42,923 nucleotides of DNA from assembly GCA_945898015.1 (NCBI GenBank), contig CAMDGM010000030.1, positions 1-42,923 on the forward strand, read 5' to 3'. The stretch's first letter is position 1, and each line of letters opens with the position of its first letter. The position numbers and the translations under genes were made by a program. The DNA comes from PVC group bacterium (GTDB taxonomy: Bacteria > Verrucomicrobiota > Kiritimatiellia > CAIKKV01). The notes under the pieces are model-generated. The model was not told the DNA's origin and ran no database searches. It saw only the letters and a list, made by a program, of their open reading frames with translations. Of this stretch, positions 16,801 through 25,700 are shown piece by piece.

Positions 16801-19464
16801 ATGAACAACTTGAATTTTGGAACGCCCTGGATGCTCGCGCTGCTCTGGCTCGTGCCGCTGGCCGCTTTTGGTTTCGCCTGGCTCCGGGCTCGCCGCAAAC
16901 GGCGCAGCGAGTCCTGGGTGTCACCCGTCATGCAGGCCAAATTGCTCCCAAAACCCCGCGCCTGGCGCTTTGTTCTCCAGTTAAGCCTCCTGGGGATCGG
17001 CTTCCTTTGCGCCTTCCTCGCGCTCGCCCGTCCCCGCTGGGGCGAGATCCAGGAAGTCGTGACCCGCCAGGGCCGGGACCTCATGATCGTGCTCGATGTG
17101 TCCCGCTCCATGCTGGCCACCGACGTCACCCCGAACCGGCTGGAACGCGCCAAGGCCGACCTCATCGATCTGGTCAACACGCTGGGCGGAGACCGGGCCG
17201 GCCTCATCCTGTTCCGGCACAAGGCCGTCCAGATCTGCCCGCTCACGACGGATTATGCCTTTCTCCTCCAAATGCTGGACGGCGCTTCGACGGATTCCGC
17301 GCCCCCGGGGGAAACCGATATCGGCGATTCCATTTCCAAGGCCCTGGACGCGCTCGATGTCCAGCAAAGCGCCCACCAGGCCATTGTGCTCGTCTCCGAC
17401 GGCGAAGACCTGGCCGAAAAGGTCCAGGACGCCGCCGACAAAGCCAAGGCGCGGGGCATCACCATTTTCACCGTGGGATTCGGAAGCCTTTCCGGCAGCG
17501 CCATCCCCGACTCGACCGGCGGGCGGGTTTCCTACAAGGGCGCCGAAGTCAGCAGCAAACTCAACCCCGGCACGTTGCGCACCATTGCCGCCCGGACGGG
17601 CGGCGTCTATGTGCCGGTCGGAACCGCACGCGCCGATCTGGGCGACCTTTACCGCAACCATCTACGCAAGCTGTCAGCCCGTGACCTGGACGAAAGCGTC
17701 ACCCGCCGCCAGGTGGAACGCTTCACCTGGTTCCTGATCCCGGCCATCCTGTTCTGGCTGGCCGCCGGCGCCTTCAGTCTCGGCCGCCCCCTGCACCGGG
17801 CCGCCAAAAAGAAAAACCCCGTGTCCGCCGCCACCCTGATCCTGGTATTCCTGGCCGGCGCCGGACAGGCAGCGGACTCCCCGGGCAAAGAACCCGCCGA
17901 TCCGCAGTCACTCGCCCGGCACGCGCAGGCCCTGTATCGTCAGGGAAAATACCCGGACGCGGCGGAGGCCTTCAAGAAAGCCGCTGACCGCCATGACCCC
18001 CGGTCTGCGGCGCGCGATCTTTACAACGCCGGCTGCGCTCTTTTCCAGGCCGGCCGTTATCAGGAGGCGGCCGACACATTCCGGGCCGGGGAAGCGGCCC
18101 GGATCAACCCGGCCATTCCCTCCCGCTACAACCAGGGATGTGCCCTTCTTCAGGCCGCCGATGCCACGGAACACTGGAAAACCAACTCGGCGGCGGCCCG
18201 CGCCCGGGCAGACCTGGTCGAATCCGCCACCCGGGCCTTCCAGGAGGCCCTCCCGGCTGACGTCAAAACCCGGACCGGCGCCGCCCGGGAGAACCTGAAC
18301 CTGGCGGCAGACCGGGCGGAAACGGCCCGCCGGCAGGCCCGGGAAATCAAGCTCCAGGAAACCTACGGCGGCATGAATGCCGGCCAGATCGCCCAGAAAC
18401 TATTGGAAACACAACGCCGGCTGGGCCCGGAGGTGGCCGCCGCTTTTTCGAATAACACGCCGGCCCAAATTGCCCAGCTCGAATCAACCGCCGTATCGCA
18501 GCGGGAAGCAGCGGAGATGATGGGCCCGCTCACCCGGAAACTGGAAGAAGCCTTGCAACAGGCGGCCTCCGGCACCAACGGCGCCAAACAGGCCGCCGAG
18601 CTGCGCCAATATGCCGCGGCGCTCACCGATCTGATGAACCAGACGGCGGACCGGCTGCGGGACGCCGACCCCGTGGCGCAGGACATGCTGCCCGCCGGAG
18701 AACGCGCCTCCTATTCCCTCTGGAAAGGCATCGCGCCCTTTGACCTTCTCCTGCGCGAGGACATCCGCGTCCAGAGCAACGCCGTTCTCTCCGCCGGCCG
18801 TTTCCAAGCCAAGGAACCCCCATCCCTCGACGCCAAGGCCCTGATCCGGGATCAGGATGAAGCCGGCCAATTAACACGCCTCTTCTCCGAACGCTTCACG
18901 CAGGCGGTTCCCGAAGGAGGCCTCCCGGCCGAACCCGCCACACCATCTGGCACCCAGGGTCCCACCACCGGCGCCACCACCAACGAACCGGCGATCTCCG
19001 CCGAAACGCGTGCCAAAATCCTCAAGCTCGCCGCCCAGGCCGTCGCCCTGCAAGCCGAGGCCGTCAAAGCCGGGAACGAAAACACGTGGAGCGCCTTCCA
19101 CACTCTGGCGCAGGACAGCCATGCCCTTCTCAAGGAAATCGAGGATCTGCTGCCCAAGCAAAAACAATCCAACTCCTCGCAAAACCAACAGCAGGATAAG
19201 CAACAGGACAAGCAGCCACAAAAACCGGACGACAAGAAGCAGGACCAGCCCCAACAGAAACCCGAGCCCCAACAGGAACCGGACAAAAAGCCGGAGCAAA
19301 AACCGGAAAAGCCCCCGGAGTCCAGCGATCAGAAAAAAGAAGACATGAGCGAGGACAAGGCCCGCGCCCTTCTTGAAAAAGCCCGGCTGCGGGAAAAAGA
19401 ATACCAGAACGAAAAACAAAAACGGGCATTCTTTGACCGTGCGCCTTCGGACCGGGACTGGTAA
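16801..19464 (+). CDS. batB: BatB-BatC fusion: VWA domain plus TPR repeats
   Basis: This 887-residue protein joins two normally separate Bat proteins. The N-terminal part is BatB-like: membrane helices near residues 9-25 and 59-78, a VWA domain with MIDAS DVSRS near 99-103, and a helix near 310-328. A second hydrophobic segment (about 343-360) resembles the signal sequence of a once separate BatC. TPR repeats follow from about 370 (ALYRQGKYPDAAEAFKKA) to about 450, then a long helical Gln/Ala-rich region. The tail has a striking Gln/Lys/Pro low-complexity stretch (about 788-850) and ends in basic and acidic residues. The frame is open upstream into batA, but ATG 16801 with GGAG six bases before it begins the first helix and is the clear start. 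Confidence 0.9.
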   Translation: MNNLNFGTPWMLALLWLVPLAAFGFAWLRARRKRRSESWVSPVMQAKLLPKPRAWRFVLQLSLLGIGFLCAFLALARPRWGEIQEVVTRQGRDLMIVLDVSRSMLATDVTPNRLERAKADLIDLVNTLGGDRAGLILFRHKAVQICPLTTDYAFLLQMLDGASTDSAPPGETDIGDSISKALDALDVQQSAHQAIVLVSDGEDLAEKVQDAADKAKARGITIFTVGFGSLSGSAIPDSTGGRVSYKGAEVSSKLNPGTLRTIAARTGGVYVPVGTARADLGDLYRNHLRKLSARDLDESVTRRQVERFTWFLIPAILFWLAAGAFSLGRPLHRAAKKKNPVSAATLILVFLAGAGQAADSPGKEPADPQSLARHAQALYRQGKYPDAAEAFKKAADRHDPRSAARDLYNAGCALFQAGRYQEAADTFRAGEAARINPAIPSRYNQGCALLQAADATEHWKTNSAAARARADLVESATRAFQEALPADVKTRTGAARENLNLAADRAETARRQAREIKLQETYGGMNAGQIAQKLLETQRRLGPEVAAAFSNNTPAQIAQLESTAVSQREAAEMMGPLTRKLEEALQQAASGTNGAKQAAELRQYAAALTDLMNQTADRLRDADPVAQDMLPAGERASYSLWKGIAPFDLLLREDIRVQSNAVLSAGRFQAKEPPSLDAKALIRDQDEAGQLTRLFSERFTQAVPEGGLPAEPATPSGTQGPTTGATTNEPAISAETRAKILKLAAQAVALQAEAVKAGNENTWSAFHTLAQDSHALLKEIEDLLPKQKQSNSSQNQQQDKQQDKQPQKPDDKKQDQPQQKPEPQQEPDKKPEQKPEKPPESSDQKKEDMSEDKARALLEKARLREKEYQNEKQKRAFFDRAPSDRDW

Positions 19465-19474
19465 TCTGAGAACC

Positions 19475-22036
19475 ATGCATCGCTTTCTGGCCATCAGCTT
19501 GACCGTTCTCATGACCCTGAATGCCGCCTGGGCGGCCGATGCCCCCACCCTGTCCGTGAACCGCGACACCCTTTATGAGGGTGAGTCGATCATGCTCACC
19601 GTCAAGGTGCCCGATGCCGACGAAGGCTCGCAGCCGGATCTTTCCGGCCTTCCAGATGCCCGGATCGCCTTTCAGGGCAGCCAGGCGGACAGTCATTTCC
19701 AGATTTCCTTCATCAACGGCAAAATGCAGCGCGAAGGGTTCAGCGGACGAACCTATGTGTTCGAGGTGGCGCCCCTGAAAACAGGAACGTTCCCGGGCGG
19801 GCCGGTGCGGGTCGCCGTCCAGGGGAAAACCTTCACCCTGGAGTTTCCCCGTCTCGACGTGAAGGAGATTCCGCGCCAGAACCAGGCCCTGCTGGAGGTC
19901 ACGGCAGACCCGCTGGTCACGCTGGCCGACAATCCGTTCACCATCACACTCCGCCTGCTGGTCAAACGGCTGGAACCGCCTTATGCGGAGGTGCCGCCGT
20001 TTCTTCCCGCCGATCCACCGGTCCTGACCGCCTCCTATCTGGACGGCAATCCGATCGAAGGCCTGGAAATGCCGGACATCCGGAAAGGGCTGCAAGGCTG
20101 GATGGTGGATCAGCGCGCGCCGGGCCTGCGCGTCAACCAATACGCCGAGTCGCGCAATCCATTCGATATGGGAGGCTTTTTCGATGGCGGCGACCCCTTC
20201 GCCCAGCGCGCCGCCAAGTTTCTTCCCCCGCCCAGTCCGGTTGAAAAAGACGGCGTCGCCTATTTCGAATACCGGCTTCCCTTCACCTTCACCGCCCGCG
20301 AGGAAGGCGTCTATACATTCGGGCCCGCGACCCTGAAAGGGAATATCCTCACCGGCGTCAACGAGAGACAACAAGGCCTGTCCCTGATGTCGTTTGCAGT
20401 GGGCCGGGCCGCCACGGTCCGGGTTGTCCCCCCGCCCGAGGCGGGCCGGCCCGACTCCTTTTTCGGACTCACCGGCTCCAATCTGGTGGCGGACGCCGAA
20501 CTGAACGCCAACGCCTGCCGCGTCGGCGACCCCTTGAAGCTGACGCTCAAGGTTCGGGGCCCCCTGAACTGGCGCAATGCCGCCCAGCCCAACCTTGCGG
20601 TCATCAGCAACCTCGCGGCCCGTTTTCAAGTCTACGGATCCACCCTCCAAACCACCAAAACAGAGGACGGACGGAACTACTCCTTCACCCTGCGCCCGCT
20701 CCAGCCGGGCACGGATGAAATCCCGCCCATCCCCTTTTCCTGGTTCGACACGCAGGCGCAAACCTACCGAACCTGCTATTCCGCCCCCATTCCGTTAAAG
20801 GTCGAGCCCGCGACCGAACTGATGGCCGGCCCCTGGATTGACGCCAAACCTGAAACGGGTTCCGAGTCTCCCGCCGCCGACCTGTTCGCCAAAACACCGG
20901 CCGGCCTCCGCGCCGCCCATGCCGACCCGTCCGCCAGCGGCCATCTTCTCCTGCTCGCCCTGGCCATCGCCGGCCCCCTCCTCTTCCTCCTGCGGCGGCT
21001 GCTGGATGTCACCTCGCGGTTCATCACCGCCCGCCAGCAGGGCCGGCGCAGCCGCCAGGCCCTCTCGCGAGCTCTCCGGACCCTGGGCCGCATCCGCCAG
21101 GATGCCACTATCGATCCCCGAAACACCGCCAGCCAGGCCAGCCTCATGATGCGGGACTTTGTCGCGGATCTGCTGAACCGGGAGCCGGGCGGCCTGACGC
21201 CTCCGGACAGCGCCCGGCTTCTCCGGGAACGTGGCGTGCCGGATGCGTTGGCGCAGGATTTCGAAACCCGGATGACCCTCCTTTTCCAGGCCTCCTATTC
21301 GCCGGAATCCCGTTCCGGAACAGGAGCGGATCCGCTGGATCGCCTTCCCGACCTGCTTCAACAGATTTTCCGCCACGCCTCTGCCGCACCCCGGACCGGC
21401 AGCCGGTCAAGCCGCGCGCTTCTGCTGCTCATCCTGCTGGGCTCCGGATTCGGAATCCCGGCGCGGGGCGAAGAGGTGTCTGCCGCGCCACTGCCCTTTG
21501 AATGGGAAGAAGCCCAGTCCCTGGCCTCCACGGCCGCAACTCCGGCGGCCTTCCATGAAGCCGCCCGCCATTTCAACGCCTTGTCCGAGGCTGGAATCCG
21601 CCAGGGCGACCTGTTCTACAATCTGGGCACCTGCCTGCTGATGGCCAATGAACCGCAACTGGCCTGGCGGGCCTTGGTCCGGGCCGAACGGTATCTGGGG
21701 CGGCCCCGGGATCTGGTGCGCAATATGAACCTGGCGCGGGCCGCCCTGAATGGCGGCGAACCGGCGCCAACGCCCTGGGACCGGACGCTTCTCTATCTGC
21801 ACTATGGCTTGCCCCTGGAACTCCGGCTTTGGATTGCCACCGGATGCTTCCTCCTGTTTTGGCTGGTCTGGGCCGCGGCCTGGGGCCGGGTGCGGGGTTC
21901 GGTGCCGCTGATCCTGGCCATCACACTCGCCGGTGCCCTGATTTTCGGCTCAAGCGCCGCCGTGACCCTGTTTCAGGAATCCCAGGAAATACCCTTGTCC
22001 CTCACCCAGGAAGCAGCGCCCCATGCCGCCCGTTGA
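19475..22036 (+). CDS. batD: BatD-BatE-like fusion protein lacking the terminal SH3
   Basis: This 853-residue protein starts with a cleavable signal (ending near AAWA, residue 21), then several BatD-type beta domains (about 22-470) and a membrane helix near 489-505. A cytoplasmic helical DUF4381-like segment follows (to about 640), then another hydrophobic segment resembling an old signal peptide (about 646-665). After that comes a TPR-like BatE part (FYNLGTCLLMANEPQLAWRALVRAE, from about 711; no span longer than the motif is implied) and two helices (785-803 and 809-832). Most BatE proteins continue into an SH3-like domain; this one stops 21 residues after the last helix, where the macrodomain gene begins. 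ATG 19475 was chosen because it opens the signal peptide; the longer frame overlaps batB-batC. Confidence 0.88.
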   Translation: MHRFLAISLTVLMTLNAAWAADAPTLSVNRDTLYEGESIMLTVKVPDADEGSQPDLSGLPDARIAFQGSQADSHFQISFINGKMQREGFSGRTYVFEVAPLKTGTFPGGPVRVAVQGKTFTLEFPRLDVKEIPRQNQALLEVTADPLVTLADNPFTITLRLLVKRLEPPYAEVPPFLPADPPVLTASYLDGNPIEGLEMPDIRKGLQGWMVDQRAPGLRVNQYAESRNPFDMGGFFDGGDPFAQRAAKFLPPPSPVEKDGVAYFEYRLPFTFTAREEGVYTFGPATLKGNILTGVNERQQGLSLMSFAVGRAATVRVVPPPEAGRPDSFFGLTGSNLVADAELNANACRVGDPLKLTLKVRGPLNWRNAAQPNLAVISNLAARFQVYGSTLQTTKTEDGRNYSFTLRPLQPGTDEIPPIPFSWFDTQAQTYRTCYSAPIPLKVEPATELMAGPWIDAKPETGSESPAADLFAKTPAGLRAAHADPSASGHLLLLALAIAGPLLFLLRRLLDVTSRFITARQQGRRSRQALSRALRTLGRIRQDATIDPRNTASQASLMMRDFVADLLNREPGGLTPPDSARLLRERGVPDALAQDFETRMTLLFQASYSPESRSGTGADPLDRLPDLLQQIFRHASAAPRTGSRSSRALLLLILLGSGFGIPARGEEVSAAPLPFEWEEAQSLASTAATPAAFHEAARHFNALSEAGIRQGDLFYNLGTCLLMANEPQLAWRALVRAERYLGRPRDLVRNMNLARAALNGGEPAPTPWDRTLLYLHYGLPLELRLWIATGCFLLFWLVWAAAWGRVRGSVPLILAITLAGALIFGSSAAVTLFQESQEIPLSLTQEAAPHAAR

Positions 22037-22592
22037 ATTCTTCCTGATCCAAGGCGACATCACCAAGCTGTCCTTGGATGCTATTGTCAACGCGGCGAAT
22101 GAAAGTTTAATGGGCGGCGGAGGGGTAGACGGCGCCATACACCGGGCCGCCGGGCCGGACCTGCTGAAAGCCTGCCGGGCGCTAGGCGGCTGCCCCACCG
22201 GCGAGTCCCGGTTAACCCCAGGCTTCCGCCTGCCGGCCCGCCATGTCATTCACACGGTCGGGCCGGTCTGGAAAGGCGGACACAACCAGGAAGCGGCCCT
22301 GCTAACGGCATGTTACCGCAACTCCCTTGAACGGGCGGCCGCAGAAGGCATCCGCAGCCTGGCCTTTCCGGCCATCAGCACGGGAGTCTATGGTTTTCCG
22401 AAAGCCCAAGCCGCAGCCATTGCCTTGCAAACCTGCCAGGCTTTTACCCAAACGCCCTCCTCCCTCAAAATGATTCTGTTTGTAACCTTTAACGCTGATA
22501 ATTCGGACGTGTACCGCCACGCCGCACGGGAACAGAATGTCGTCCTCCGGAACGACTGGGATGACGAAGAAGTCGAGCGACCCTGCCCGTGA
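22023..22592 (+). CDS. Macrodomain protein, YmdB/MacroD-type ADP-ribose hydrolase
   Basis: This 189-residue single-domain protein has the MacroD-type motifs GDITKLSLDAIVNAANESL and GGGGVDGAIHRAAG (ADP-ribose pocket and catalytic Asn/Asp region), plus AFPAISTGVYGFP. Relatives remove ADP-ribose from proteins or deacetylate O-acetyl-ADP-ribose. It has no signal peptide, so it is cytosolic. Its ATG lies inside the last 14 bases of the BatD-BatE gene, making it the translationally coupled last gene of the block. The functional link to the envelope machine is unknown. A structured inverted repeat begins at its stop codon. Confidence 0.93.
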   Translation: MPPVEFFLIQGDITKLSLDAIVNAANESLMGGGGVDGAIHRAAGPDLLKACRALGGCPTGESRLTPGFRLPARHVIHTVGPVWKGGHNQEAALLTACYRNSLERAAAEGIRSLAFPAISTGVYGFPKAQAAAIALQTCQAFTQTPSSLKMILFVTFNADNSDVYRHAAREQNVVLRNDWDDEEVERPCP

Positions 22593-22639
22593 TCGCGGGC
22601 GGTACTCCGCCGTGGCGCACATTTGGGGCATTGATCACG
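22588..22639. repeat. Nested inverted repeat after the macrodomain gene
   Basis: Outer arms CGTGATC (22588-22594) and GATCACG (22633-22639) enclose an inner hairpin GGCGG-TACT-CCGCC (22598-22611). It sits exactly at the 3' end of the long plus-strand gene block. There is no T-run, so it is not a standard intrinsic terminator; it could stabilise the mRNA end or be incidental. The remaining bases up to the convergent gene at 22765 show no recognisable feature. Confidence 0.35.
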
Positions 22640-22764
22640 CAAGAAATCCGAGATTGCTATGGGGCGACCTCCCGCAGAACGCCGGGGCCACTTCCGCCTG
22701 ATCGTCGGCTATAACGCCCGGACCCGGGAAACCCCGAATTTGCGCATGCTCCATCATCAAGCTT

Positions 22765-25700
22765 TTAGCGGATAAAGATGAGCGATCCGCTGGACCGCAT
22801 GATCTGGTAGTCGGTCAGCACGACTCCTTGCGCGCCCTTCTCAATCTTGAACGTGCCGAGCTTGGTGGTCAGGTCTTCGGCATAAATCGTGGCCCGGCTG
22901 CCGTTCGCAAAATCGCCGGAAACGGCCTCGGGCCCCTGGTTGGTCATGATCAGGAACCGGTCCGCCGCCGCCGGCAGGAATCCGCCCTTCAGAACGGGCA
23001 CCAGCGCACCGCCGAGGTTAAGCGCGCCGTTGGTCACCGCCAGCAGGTCCCAGCCCGCGCCAGGCGTCGTATTGGCTGCCAATTCAAAGCGGGAGGACGC
23101 CCCGTTGGCCAGGGCGAACAGCCCTCTATTCGTCACCGTTCCCACGCCCACGCCGCCGGGGCTCAGCACGCCATACACGGTCGCCGTGGCCTGGATCAGC
23201 CCGCTTCCGGATAACGTCGTGCCATTGGTGATCACCAGTCCCTTGACAAAGGTGTTCGTGCCGCCGGGCAGGAGATTCAACGTGTTCACCAGCGAGCCAT
23301 CACCCGCCACAAAGACCGCTCCGTTATCCACCAGCGTGCTCTTCACATTCAGCGTGCCGCCGTTGAGACTCACCTTGAAGTCGGGATTATTCGTCACATA
23401 GAGGAAGGTGGTCGCCGTGAGAGCGCCGCCGTTCGTCACGATCACACTGTTTGGAAGCGCGTTATTGCAGGTGATCGTTCCCGCTACCAGTGTGCCGTTG
23501 TCGACAGTCACGTTGTTGTTGGACGCGCCCGATCCAGCGGCCACAATCAAGGTCAACAGGTTCGTGACCAGGCCGCCATTCTGAACCAGCAAGCCATTCA
23601 CCGTTCCGGTCCCCTGGCAGACAGTAAGGGAACAGCCCTTCATATCCCATAGGGAGTCGCCTCCCGTAATCGTGGCCATATTTCCAACGGCATTGGCGAG
23701 AACACCTGTTCCATTCGCGATGAACTGATTGACAACTGTATCGGCATACACCTTGCCTCCGTTGGTCACGATTAATTGATTCTGGGAGGCCAAGCCCTGC
23801 GCCACCTGGAGGTTAAGGTTGCTCACAACCGCGTTACTAGAAATCGTCATTGTATTTCCATAATCTGAGCCTTTGCCGACATAGCAAATGGTCGTGCCAC
23901 TCCTGATAGACACCATGCTGCCGCTTCCCGTGACCATCACGGAACTATTGGAGCCCAGAACGTTCAACCCGCCAAGCCCCGGAACAGAAACAGACGCCGA
24001 GCCGCATTGAACGAGCCCGCCATCGGCCACCAGAAAAGAGTTCGCTATTCCCGCGACATGAAGCACAAAGCTATTTGCACCCCAGATCAGCGCCTTTTTT
24101 TCGATGATGATCCGATTACCGGTCCCCACTCCGCTAGCCACGCCCAACGCCTGATTTCGATATATGCTGGAATTGGCCCCCGTGAGATGAAGCAGGCAGT
24201 TGGTGGAGTTATTCCCCAAAATGCTGGAGTTGCCGCTAGTGCCATTGTTGAGCAGGCCGCCGTTCGTCACGATAATGGAGCCGTCCCTGGAGCCGTTTTG
24301 GAACATCGTCAGGGTGGGCGCATAGAATGAACCGCCATCCACGATAAGTTGCACATTGGTTGCGCCATCGGAAATGATAAACTGGGAATTATTGGTCCAC
24401 ACCGAGCCGACCCCCGTTACAAGTGCCCGGCGGTTATTCCCCCAGGAACCCGAAAAGGTATAAGGTGAGGCAGCGGCAGTAATGACTACCAGTCCATTGC
24501 TCACGGTCACCCACCCGACGCCAGCTAAGCCGCTGGCATGATCCACGCGCAACATCCCATCGGGCCCATCCACCACGATCGGCCCGACGATGTTATTGTA
24601 TGCGTTACGCAATGCCAGGGTCCACGCGCCCCGCTTGGTGAGCGTGCCCAGATTGGTGACAGGCCCGGCCAGCGTCAGCGTGCCGCCGTACGCTTCGCCA
24701 CCGAACTCCGTGTCCGTCGTGAGGCGGACGGCATTGCTGACCGTAAAGGATCCGGTCTCGCCGGCCATATAATCAACCCGGGCGCCCGTGTTCGTCAGGG
24801 CAAGCTGGTTACCCGACAGGAAATTAGTAACACCCGAACGGCCGGAAAACCGAAGTTGGTTGAGCTGAAAGGCGCCGCCCAGGTTGTTGGTGGACCGGTA
24901 CGCGACGCCCGTATCGCCGAATGCCACCTTCAGCGAAGTCCCGCCGCCGACTGGCGGAACCGAGGCGCCCGCCCAGTTGGCGCCCGCATCCCAGTTGCCG
25001 TTCGTGGGCGCGTTCCACGTGTAATCCGCGGCCGGCAGGGCCGAAGCGTCTCGACAGATCAGCCAAAGCGCATTCGCGGTGTTTGTAAGGGTCCAGACTC
25101 CGCCGTTTTTGAAATCGTTGGTATTGACCGTCAGCGTGGCCGGATTCACGCCCGCCAAAGAGCCATAGGTCGCGATCCGAAGGTTATAATTCTTGTTGGC
25201 CTCGAAATTGGTCGCCAAGGCGCCCTTCGAATCCATCTTGATCACCGTGCCCGCCGCCAGGACCAGTTGCGAACTGACATTCACCAGATCCCAACCCACG
25301 CCCGGGCCGAGCTTCATATCCGTGATCTCGCAGCGGTACACCCCACTGGTGCCCAAGGTCAGGCTACTGCCGCTAATCGTCAGCGATCCCACGCCGTTCG
25401 AGCCCGGATTAAGGGTTGCCCCATTGGTGATAAGAACACCCGCCGCCCCGCCGCTCACGGTTCCGATACCGGTCAGGGTGGCGTTCGTATTGATTATAAG
25501 CCCCGCATTGAACGACAGCGTCCCGCCCAAACTCTTCAAGGTCGCCGCTTGCGCGCCATCGCCCGCGATGAAGGCACTGCCATTGTTCAGCGTCCACGTG
25601 GCAACACCCAGCGTGCCGCCCAGCAGGTTCACGCTATTATTCGTCAGCACTGACAGCGTGGAAATATCGTCCACCAGGCCGCCCTGATCGATGACAAGGA

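Noticed and set aside
22659-22775. 38-codon basic ORF starting at ATG 22659
   Set aside because: It has no ribosome site, overlaps the end of the convergent beta-repeat gene and has no recognisable feature.
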